Positions 1 to 5,450 of a stretch of 8,107 nucleotides of DNA are shown one piece after another. This DNA comes from Methanoregula sp. (GTDB lineage: Archaea; Halobacteriota; Methanomicrobia; Methanomicrobiales; Methanospirillaceae). The stretch's first letter is position 1, and each line of letters begins with the position of its first letter. The notes below the pieces were generated by a model that was given only the letters and a program-made list of their open reading frames with translations, was not told the origin of the DNA and ran no database searches. The position numbers and the translations under genes are program-made. The stretch spans positions 1 to 8,107 of the forward strand of contig JAQTSH010000065.1 of assembly GCA_028711405.1 (NCBI GenBank). Direction: 5' to 3'.

Positions 1-115
1 AAATTTATTCTGTCGGGTAGATTACAAGATTCATACATCTTCTCGCTCCCGCATCAAACAACATTGTAAAACACACCTCTACCGTATGCGAAGTTCAGGG
101 TCCTGTAACACACCG

Positions 116-126
116 TATTTTTTTAA
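116..126 (+). promoter_or_regulatory. Possible TATA box for nifI1-nifI2
   Basis: An AT-rich stretch (TATTTTTTTAA) sits about 60 nt before the nifI1 start, which would give a leader of roughly 35 nt carrying the ribosome binding site. The 7-mer ACCGTAT occurs at 81-87 and again at 112-118, just before this box, and an inverted TACGG lies at 135-139; these could be regulator half-sites, but they are short. Positions 1-115 contain no gene I can recognise, and I see no end of a nifH in any frame. The promoter call is inference from base composition and spacing. Confidence 0.35.
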
Positions 127-182
127 GAGAGATGTACGGATCGAGATAAATCCCTCAAATAATGAGATGGAAGGTAATGATT

Positions 183-524
183 ATGAAGATGATCTGGGCG
201 ATTATTCACTATGAGTCTACTCAAATGGTGATCGATGCGCTTGAAAAAACGGGCATTCATGCAATGACCCGTATGGATGTTACCGGGTATGAAAAAGTAC
301 GAGGAATCCCCAACGGATCCATCGGGTACACCGAAATGCCCAAAGAAATGCTCATGATCGTGCTTGCAGATAATGAGGTCGCCCGTGCAGTGACAATTAT
401 CAGAACAATGGTAAAAGCCAGTATGAAGAACCACTTTGTTGCGGCCACTCACGAGAAAAGCAGGATATTTGTCACATATGTTGAGGATTCATACACAATC
501 CGGACCACTAAAACGCTAGCTTAA
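183..524 (+). CDS. nifI1: NifI1-like PII protein with degenerate ligand-binding loops
   Basis: This 113-residue protein belongs to the archaeal NifI1 branch of the PII (GlnB) family, which normally binds NifDK and switches nitrogenase off after ammonium upshift, in response to 2-oxoglutarate and ATP. The start MKMIWAII, the stretch ALEKTGIHAMTRMDVTG (19-35), the short T-loop (36-52), PKEMLMIV (53-60) and the C-terminal VEDSYTIRT (100-108) are typical. ATG 183 is preferred over ATG 162 because GGAAGGT at 169-175 lies at ideal spacing and the family starts with MKMI. Several conserved sites are altered: the usual RPE near residue 10 is HYE, GRGKQ is GYEKV (35-39), and the B-loop TGxxGDGKIF is replaced by a longer segment ending EKSRIF (91-96). 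Nucleotide binding may therefore be lost. nifI2 follows after 3 nt, but no nifD follows. Family membership is confident; nitrogenase control is uncertain. Confidence 0.88.
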   Translation: MKMIWAIIHYESTQMVIDALEKTGIHAMTRMDVTGYEKVRGIPNGSIGYTEMPKEMLMIVLADNEVARAVTIIRTMVKASMKNHFVAATHEKSRIFVTYVEDSYTIRTTKTLA

Positions 525-527
525 CCT

Positions 528-959
528 ATGGATATGAAAAAAATTATTGCCATCATCCGGGATGAACGAGCATATCAGACAAAGACTCTGCTCAAATATA
601 TTGGTGTGAAATACATCATGGATTTTCATGTCCGGGGAAAAGGACAACCGACGGGTTTCGTCCGGGTTCCTGATGGCATTGAGATTTTCCGTCGTGATTC
701 TGGTGTTCGCCTGCTGCAGTATCACCGGCTGGAGTCGTATACAGATCAATCCGTACCGCAGGTCCAGGTTGAAAAAGAGTTGGTATCTTGTTTTATTCCA
801 AAACGGATGTTGATTATTATTGCAGAAGACAATGATGTATCTTCAATAGTCGATACAATTATCAATATCAATAAAAGCGGACGGCACGGAGATGGAAAGA
901 TATTCATCTGCCCCATGGTTTACGCAATGGACATTGAGGATAATGACGATGTCCCGTGA
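528..959 (+). CDS. nifI2: NifI2-like PII protein
   Basis: This 143-residue protein is the NifI2 type of PII regulator, the partner of NifI1 in hetero-oligomers that inhibit methanogen nitrogenase. Visible are the first strand KKIIAIIRDE (4-13), VRGKGQPTGF (35-44) opening an unusually long T-loop (about 38-90), IPKRMLIIIAEDNDV (90-104), and an intact B-loop KSGRHGDGKIF (116-126) followed by ICP. The long T-loop distinguishes NifI2 from NifI1. The C-terminal arm is atypical: where relatives usually have a V-R-T-G-like C-loop there is MDIEDNDDVP. RPE/RPK near the N-terminus is RDE. ATG 528 is 3 nt after the nifI1 stop; ATG 534 (MKKII) matches family starts equally well, and neither has a clear ribosome binding site, so translational coupling to nifI1 is likely. 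It is probably co-transcribed with nifI1 only, because nifD does not follow. Confidence 0.87.
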   Translation: MDMKKIIAIIRDERAYQTKTLLKYIGVKYIMDFHVRGKGQPTGFVRVPDGIEIFRRDSGVRLLQYHRLESYTDQSVPQVQVEKELVSCFIPKRMLIIIAEDNDVSSIVDTIININKSGRHGDGKIFICPMVYAMDIEDNDDVP

Positions 960-1380
960 CAATACTTCACTCCAGAATTCAGGATCTTTCAGATGAAAAG
1001 CCGATGAAAAATGCCTGTTCGCAGCAAAATAAAAAATCGGCAAGCCGACTTCATGCTATAGGCACGAACTTTTGGTTTAATCACAGATTTCGTACCGTGA
1101 TACATATTGTTGAGTTGGATCCCACAATTACCCTGCCACAAGTATGTTTGAATGAGATAGTACACACCTCAAATGTGCAAGAACTTCAAACAGCATCCAT
1201 AGAAAGCGACCCGGTAGCAGGCGAATACAAGCAAAGAATGCAGTATGCATCTACCTGAACTCCTGCTGCCCCATAAATCTCACGACCCTTGCCGTGATAG
1301 CATTCTTAATGGATCATGCGCCTGAACTGTCCAGGACGGTCCCGGCACACTATCCGTTGAAGTGCAAAGGGTAGGTCCCT
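960..1380. other. Stretch without a recognisable gene between nifI2 and the PIN toxin
   Basis: These 421 bases lie between convergent gene pairs. On the + strand a 100-codon frame begins with GTG at 956, overlapping the nifI2 stop as GTGA, and runs to 1258. Its product resembles no family I know and has a biased, unconvincing composition, so I do not call it a gene, although the 4-nt overlap would allow translational coupling. On the - strand one frame is open from about 1306 down to 1187, but it has no start codon I trust and is flanked by stops in the same frame; it could be a decayed fragment. A small hairpin (ACTGTCC 1326-1332, GGACGGT 1334-1340) lies just past the toxin end. The only strong signal is the terminator at 1026-1048. 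Confidence 0.5.
1026..1048 (-). terminator. Hairpin plus U-tract terminator, - strand
   Basis: Read on the - strand, a GC-rich hairpin TCGGC-TT-GCCGA (1048-1037) is followed immediately by six T, one A and four T (down to 1026). On the + strand the T-run would precede the hairpin, so it is oriented to stop leftward transcription. The nearest - strand gene, the PIN toxin, ends at 1381, so the toxin transcript would carry about 330 nt of 3' sequence unless another transcript exists there. Confidence 0.6.
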
Positions 1381-1822
1381 TCACGAACAATACTCAACCG
1401 GTGTCATTATTTTTACGGGAGTCCTGGTCAGGTAATGTGCAGTATTCCAGGTAACAAAGGCATCACAATCATGGGATTCAGTCACCCAGAGAATCTTCGC
1501 GTCTCCATATCGTAATCCCCGTTCCATCACAGCCATAACCCGGGTGCAGTATTCAACCCAGAAGAGTTCCGGGGTTGTTAGGTTGAGGGAAGGATAAAGA
1601 ATACACATGTCCTTCGCGGTCATGTACGTTTCAATGATCTTTTTTGCTGCGGCGCTCTTGCCCGCAGATGAAACAATGCCGGCAAGTTCCATGAGATTAT
1701 AGAGCGTAGTTCCCCGGACATCCTCACTGGCGTGATTCATAAACCGTTCTGTAGCGTTATACCTCCGGTTCATGAGTAAAGATGTAATGGATGGCAGGCA
1801 CATCGGTATCGATGGCAATCAC
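1381..1822 (-). pseudogene. PIN-domain (VapC-like) toxin, frameshifted after residue 19
   Basis: PIN toxins are Mg-dependent ribonucleases that cleave specific RNAs when their antitoxin is lost. The coding sequence begins at GTG 1822, overlapping the antitoxin stop as GTGA, and encodes MIAIDTDVPAIHYIFTHEP with the family's first catalytic Asp (residue 5). It then meets TAA at 1759-1757. Skipping one base near CCGGAGG (1768-1762) moves into the frame that continues with RYNATERF and runs to 1381, giving a 146-residue protein of normal size. That second part holds the remaining acidic sites: Glu in NLMELAG (about 45), Asp in YGDAKILW (about 107), and FVTWNTAHY near residue 123. An ATG at 1818 opens the second frame directly, but the resulting N-terminus lacks the catalytic IDTD strand. 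As written, no active enzyme is made unless ribosomes shift +1. A sequencing error is the main alternative. Confidence 0.78.
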
Positions 1823-2133
1823 CGTCTCACCTCTGTAATGATCTGATCGATACTGTCAGTGCCAAATGCATCTCGTATCCCGTTCATAATGTCCTGTGGG
1901 TCAAGAATGCCCCGGAGGTCATCGATGGATCTCTGGACTGGTTTTCCCAGGTAACTGTTCAGGATTACTTTTTTGAATGGGTCGTCGTCTTCATACTCAA
2001 GCACAAGACGCCGTACACTATTGATGACTGCTTCAGATCTGCTGGAATCCACTCCATCAGCAGTGAGTTGATCGAGTCCCTGGACGAGATGTTGAGGCAT
2101 GCATACCTGGATACGTTTGGTAGGGGTGGTCAT
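1819..2133 (-). CDS. Ribbon-helix-helix antitoxin (VapB-like)
   Basis: This 104-residue protein is the DNA-binding antitoxin partner of the PIN toxin. Residues 7-12 (RIQVCM) form the DNA-contacting beta strand, followed by helix QHLVQGLDQLTADG (14-27), the turn DSSRSEAV (29-36) and helix INSVRRLVLEYE (37-48), the classic RHH layout. The remaining half (about 50-104, acidic and amphipathic, with DLRGILDPQDIMNGIRDAFG) is probably the part that wraps the toxin. The start at 2133 (MTTPTKRIQV) is chosen because family members begin just before the first strand; an upstream in-frame ATG at 2145 is possible. No Shine-Dalgarno sequence is seen, and the TATA box at 2162-2174 would put the transcript start near 2143, suggesting a nearly leaderless message. 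It overlaps the toxin start by 4 nt. Such antitoxins usually repress their own operon together with the toxin. Confidence 0.85.
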   Translation of the reverse strand: MTTPTKRIQVCMPQHLVQGLDQLTADGVDSSRSEAVINSVRRLVLEYEDDDPFKKVILNSYLGKPVQRSIDDLRGILDPQDIMNGIRDAFGTDSIDQIITEVRR

Positions 2134-2161
2134 GTGACAAGACATACATTTGATGGAATGC

Positions 2162-2174
2162 TAAAATATTTTTT
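2162..2174 (-). promoter_or_regulatory. TATA box of the RHH/PIN operon
   Basis: The - strand reads AAAAAATATTTTA here, a good archaeal TATA element. Its centre is about 24-27 nt from the antitoxin start region (2145-2133), the distance expected for a leaderless or near-leaderless transcript. A gene-free AT-rich stretch surrounds it. Confidence 0.6.
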
Positions 2175-2183
2175 CTTTTTATC

Positions 2184-2200
2184 CGTGTTGAGTTAACACG
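2184..2200. promoter_or_regulatory. 17-bp inverted repeat, candidate operator of the RHH/PIN operon
   Basis: CGTGTT and AACACG form perfect 6-bp arms around a 5-nt centre (CGTGTTGAGTTAACACG). It lies about 10 bp upstream of the TATA box of the toxin-antitoxin operon, where a dimeric ribbon-helix-helix protein or the TFB region could be affected. Autoregulation by the neighbouring antitoxin is inference from position and symmetry. Confidence 0.45.
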
Positions 2201-2338
2201 AGTACTATTACCCGCCAGTCTTCAGCGTGACAAGGACGTGCGCTGTTCCGTTGATACGACAACCTTCTCTTTTCCGGAATATCCGAATTCTCCCGATCTC
2301 ATTTGCTTTTCAGTAAAACATTCATAATGGGGCGATAA

Positions 2339-2367
2339 ATTGACTCCCGATTCGGGCAGGAGCCAAT
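2339..2367 (-). terminator. Hairpin downstream of the aminopeptidase gene
   Basis: On the - strand ATTGGCTCC and GGAGTCAAT form a 9-bp stem around an 11-nt loop. One pair is G-U in the - strand RNA but would be an A-C mismatch in + strand RNA, so the structure favours the - strand. It lies about 45-75 nt past the aminopeptidase stop, so it may be a 3'-end structure of the hxlB operon message. Only a short T-run (TTT) follows. Confidence 0.35.
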
Positions 2368-2403
2368 CTGTCACTCGTTGAGTCCAGACGATTACCGGGT
2401 TTG

Positions 2404-2411
2404 AAAAAAAA
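2404..2411 (-). terminator. U-tract directly after the aminopeptidase stop
   Basis: Eight T residues on the - strand follow the TAA stop of the M42 gene immediately. Archaeal RNA polymerase can terminate at U-tracts without a hairpin, so this is a plausible end for the three-gene transcript, with the hairpin at 2339-2367 as a second site. Confidence 0.5.
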
Positions 2412-3458
2412 TTAAATTGCCGGTTTCACTTTCAGTGCAACACAAAGCATCTCGATCGCCGCATCGATATCCCGGAGATCGAGCACTTCCACCGGTGAAT
2501 GGATATACCGCGAAGGAATAGAGAGCGTGGTACTCGGGATGCCGCCTTTCGTCAGGTGGATTGCGGTTGCATCCGTAGTCCCGCCACTGCCAACTTCCAC
2601 CTGCACGGGGATGTTATTCGCTTCCGCTGCATCCTGCAACCATTTCACCACCTTGCGGTTCGCGATCAGCCCGCGTCCGCTGCTGTCGACAATCGTGATC
2701 ACCGGACCCTTGCCCATCTCCACCGGTGCATCCTTAATCTCGATCCCAGGATGATCGCCGGGGATCGTCACATCGGTCGCAATTGCGCAGTCCGGATCAA
2801 GCGCATAGGCACTCGTCCGTGCACCTTTTAAGCCCACCTCTTCCTGCACGGTAAAAACACCGAAGATGGTGAACGGGGACTCCACCGCTTTTAAGGTCTT
2901 GATCAGCATCACGACCCCGGCACGGTTGTCAAATGCCTTCCCGGTCACGCGGTCATGAGAGAGTGCGGTAAATTCCCGATCGATCGTCACGGGCGTGCCG
3001 GCATCAATCCCGAGTCCGACAACCTCGGCACGGGTCGAGGCACCGACATCGATGAACATGTCATCGACCTTCACCCCTTTCTTGCGCTCATCGTCATCCA
3101 TCATGTGCGGAGGTTTACCGCCGATCACCCCAAAGCACTTGCCTTTTGTGCCGTGCAGCACGACCCGCTGGTTGTAGAGCGTGGGCGCATACCAACCGCC
3201 AAGGGCGACGAACCGGATAAAACCCTTGTCATCGATATACTTCACCATGAGCCCGATCTCGTCCATGTGCGCCGCAAGCATCACCTTGAACTTGTTGCCG
3301 CGCTTGACCGCGATCAGGTTCCCCATGGAGTCTTCCCGTAGCTCATCAACGTGACCCTTCAGCTCTTTTTTGATCACGGAAAGAACGCTGCCTTCACTGC
3401 CCGACACACCGTGGGCATTGGATAATTTCTCTAAAAGTTCTTTTACCATATCACTCAC
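2412..3458 (-). CDS. M42 family (TET-type) metallo-aminopeptidase
   Basis: M42 enzymes are cytosolic dinuclear zinc or cobalt aminopeptidases that assemble into hollow tetrahedral 12-mers and trim peptides released by the proteasome; older annotations call them endoglucanase or cellulase M. The 348-residue length is typical. Visible ligands and catalytic residues are H64 and D66 in AAHMDEIG, D177 in AFDNRAG, general base E206 with E207 in VQEEVG, D229 in ATDV, and H320 in YIHSP. The part around residues 71-165 is the inserted dimerisation (PDZ-like) region of the family. The gene overlaps the end of the aminotransferase by 8 nt if GTG 3458 is used (AAGG six bases upstream), or follows its stop after 1 nt if ATG 3449 is used. 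Both give a normal N-terminus. It is the last gene of the hxlB operon. Peptide preference cannot be read from the sequence. Confidence 0.93.
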   Translation of the reverse strand: MSDMVKELLEKLSNAHGVSGSEGSVLSVIKKELKGHVDELREDSMGNLIAVKRGNKFKVMLAAHMDEIGLMVKYIDDKGFIRFVALGGWYAPTLYNQRVVLHGTKGKCFGVIGGKPPHMMDDDERKKGVKVDDMFIDVGASTRAEVVGLGIDAGTPVTIDREFTALSHDRVTGKAFDNRAGVVMLIKTLKAVESPFTIFGVFTVQEEVGLKGARTSAYALDPDCAIATDVTIPGDHPGIEIKDAPVEMGKGPVITIVDSSGRGLIANRKVVKWLQDAAEANNIPVQVEVGSGGTTDATAIHLTKGGIPSTTLSIPSRYIHSPVEVLDLRDIDAAIEMLCVALKVKPAI

Positions 3459-4557
3459 GTATTGCCTTTTCTATCCTATCAAGAGCTGTCCCGATGTTCT
3501 CGCGAGACGACGCGTAGCTGAACCGGGTAAACTCCGGTGCATTGACCCCAAACGCGGCGCCGGGTACGAGGATGACACCCTTCTGAATGATCTTTTGTGT
3601 CAGCGCCGGTTTCATCGGGACGAACGCATAGAACGCCCCCTCCGGGGTTGGGAACGTGAACCCGAGTCGGGCAAGCCCGGCGCAGATCATGTCCCGCCGG
3701 GCACGGTACTCATCCCGCATGACCGTGACCATCGACTGGTCGCCCGTATATGCCGCAAGTGCAGCGTACTGGGAGATGGACGTAGCGCACGCCTGGCAGT
3801 ACTGGTGTACCTTCAGGCACTCGTTGACCACATCACGCGGAGCCGCAAGGTACCCAAGACGCCAACCGGTCATGGCATACGTCTTGCTCGCAGCATTGAT
3901 GGTGATCACGTTCTCGCCGAAGCGTGCAGCGCTCCAGTGCTTTTTACCGTAGATGAAATGTTCATACACCTCATCGCTCACCACCGTCACGTTGCTGTCG
4001 TCGGCATATTCCACAATCGCCCGTATAGACTCCTCGGGTTCGACAGCGCCGGTCGGATTCGAGGGGGAGTTCAGGACAAAGAGCCGGGCACCGTTCATCA
4101 GTTCCTTCGCCTGTTCCACATCGATATGAAAACGGTCATCGAGCGGAACCCCCACCGGACGCCCACCGGCAAGCGTTGCAAGCGCAGAATACGAGACAAA
4201 ACCCGGGTCAGCGCAGAGCACCCGATCTCCTTCACTCACCAGCGCCTGCATGACGACATGGAGCGCTTCGCTTGCACCAGCAGTGACGATCAGTTGATCC
4301 GGCGTATATGTGAGCCCGTTCTCCTTTTTGAACTTCCCACAGATTGCATCGCGGAGTTCCGGGATGCCGGTATTTCCCGTGTAGCCGGTCTTGCCTTCCT
4401 GTATTGCCTGTATTGCCGCATCCTTGATGTGCTGCGGAGTATCGAAGTCCGGCTGACCGAGCCCGAGATTGATGGAGCCCGGACCGGCAGCTTCAAAGAT
4501 CTTCCGGATCCCGGAGATCTCAATACCCGAGACCCGGGACGAAAACGTGTGTTTCAT
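3451..4557 (-). CDS. Class I/II pyridoxal-phosphate aminotransferase
   Basis: This 368-residue cytosolic enzyme is a fold-type I aminotransferase of the AspC-like group, moving an amino group between an amino acid and a 2-oxo acid through PLP. Landmarks are NLGLGQPDFDTP (30-41), YTGNTG (59-64), AGASEAL (93-99) near the phosphate site, NSPSNPTG with N167, SDEVYEHF with D195 and Y198, the PLP lysine K225 in NAASKTYAMTGWRLGY with R233, and R345 in TRFSYASS that binds the substrate carboxylate. All key residues are present. ATG 4557 has GAGG seven bases upstream. It begins 14 nt after hxlB and runs into the M42 gene, so the three are surely co-transcribed. Aspartate, aromatic or other amino acids are all possible substrates, because the family signature does not separate them. 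Confidence 0.92.
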   Translation of the reverse strand: MKHTFSSRVSGIEISGIRKIFEAAGPGSINLGLGQPDFDTPQHIKDAAIQAIQEGKTGYTGNTGIPELRDAICGKFKKENGLTYTPDQLIVTAGASEALHVVMQALVSEGDRVLCADPGFVSYSALATLAGGRPVGVPLDDRFHIDVEQAKELMNGARLFVLNSPSNPTGAVEPEESIRAIVEYADDSNVTVVSDEVYEHFIYGKKHWSAARFGENVITINAASKTYAMTGWRLGYLAAPRDVVNECLKVHQYCQACATSISQYAALAAYTGDQSMVTVMRDEYRARRDMICAGLARLGFTFPTPEGAFYAFVPMKPALTQKIIQKGVILVPGAAFGVNAPEFTRFSYASSRENIGTALDRIEKAIRE

Positions 4558-4571
4558 ACTGCTTCCTCTGG

Positions 4572-5171
4572 TTACTCGAGATTGACGTGCCGGGTCTTCA
4601 GTGTCGTTTCATCCGTCTTTGTGATCTCCATTAAGCGGGAGATCACCGCGTCACCAAAGATCATGGACGCGGTCTCAAAGAGAGTTCCAAGGGGAGCAAA
4701 GGATTTGTGCTCGCCCATCATCTGGCGGATCTCAAACTCGGCGGCGTCATCTGCCACATCATCGCGGTGATGCTCGATGATGACAATACAATCAGCAATT
4801 TTCCCGATCCGCGAATCGGCATTAGATGTAATGAGGCAGATATGGGCACCGATCTCTTTTCCTGTCTCCGAGATATCTGCTACGGTCTTTGTCCTGCCGG
4901 AACCGGAGAAGACCACCATCACATCCCCTACATTCAGCGCAGGTGTGATCGTCTCCCCGACAACATATGCCTGAAGACCAAGGTGCATCAGGCGCATCGC
5001 AAATGCCTTCGCAACCAGCCCGGACCGTCCTGCGCCCATGACATAGATGCGCCGGGCGGCAAGGATCTCCCTGATAAATTTCTCAACATCTTCATCCGCC
5101 ATGGAATCGGCGATTGTCCTTATCTTGGACGCCATCAGCCGCATCATTTCCTGTACCCTGTGACTCTCCAT
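4572..5171 (-). CDS. hxlB: 6-phospho-3-hexuloisomerase (HxlB/PHI)
   Basis: PHI interconverts fructose 6-phosphate and D-arabino-3-hexulose 6-phosphate. In methanogens lacking the oxidative pentose phosphate route it works with 3-hexulose-6-phosphate synthase in reverse, to make ribulose 5-phosphate and formaldehyde. The protein is one SIS domain: MGAGRSGLVAKAFAMRLMHLG (45-65), VGETITP (71-77), the sugar-phosphate loop SGSGRT (89-94), LGTLFETASMIF (161-172) with the conserved Glu 166, and the C-terminal RHVNLE that closes these enzymes. The architecture matches Methanocaldococcus MJ1247. An extra acidic stretch around 136-153 is absent there. ATG 5171 gives the family's N-terminal length, although AAGG directly touches it; ATG 5147 or 5144 with a nearby AGG are alternatives. 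No synthase gene is in the window. It heads the operon; I see no clear TATA box in 5172-5260. Confidence 0.92.
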   Translation of the reverse strand: MESHRVQEMMRLMASKIRTIADSMADEDVEKFIREILAARRIYVMGAGRSGLVAKAFAMRLMHLGLQAYVVGETITPALNVGDVMVVFSGSGRTKTVADISETGKEIGAHICLITSNADSRIGKIADCIVIIEHHRDDVADDAAEFEIRQMMGEHKSFAPLGTLFETASMIFGDAVISRLMEITKTDETTLKTRHVNLE

Positions 5172-5367
5172 CCTTCTCGCACAATGATGCTATCCCAAAG
5201 TAGATGAGAATTTCGCACGAACGAAGAAAAGGGATAACTTGTTACCTGCGTGGATGGCGCGGCAGAAAACCGGGTTTTGGGATTGCCAATCGGGTCACAC
5301 GCGACCGTCCGGAACCGGTTAGTCATTCAATCCATTTCTCAAACAATTCCGGGTACTACCGACCTGA

Positions 5368-5400
5368 TAAAAATGGCGGATGGGGAATGACACTCGCCAT
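5368..5400 (-). terminator. Hairpin plus U-tract terminator of the ACT-MBL gene
   Basis: On the - strand ATGGCG (5400-5395) pairs with CGCCAT (5378-5373), with two more pairs possible inside, and five T follow directly. It lies about 50 nt past the stop of the ACT-MBL gene and separates it from hxlB. The rest of the 5172-5450 spacer shows only short frames I do not believe. Confidence 0.6.
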
Positions 5401-5450
5401 GTCACCAGTTCCCTGGCAACGGGTAAGGCACATCATTTTCCGGGACTGAA

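Noticed and set aside
2..214. Frame open from the left edge into nifI1
   Set aside because: The product is low in hydrophobic residues, resembles nothing known and overlaps the nifI1 start; it is not the end of nifH.
1763..1768. Programmed +1 frameshift as the leading explanation for the PIN toxin
   Set aside because: The GTA-TAA site gives poor re-pairing in the +1 frame and there is no known precedent in PIN toxins, so inactivation or sequencing error is more likely; kept only as an alternative.
3370..4770. 466-codon open frame on the + strand
   Set aside because: It is antisense to the aminotransferase and to the edges of hxlB and M42, whose proteins have complete catalytic motifs. The translated product is Arg/His/Pro-rich and matches no family.
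5204..5449. 81-codon + strand frame in the spacer between the ACT-MBL gene and hxlB
   Set aside because: No recognisable domain and no ribosome binding site, and it overlaps the terminator hairpin of the ACT-MBL gene.
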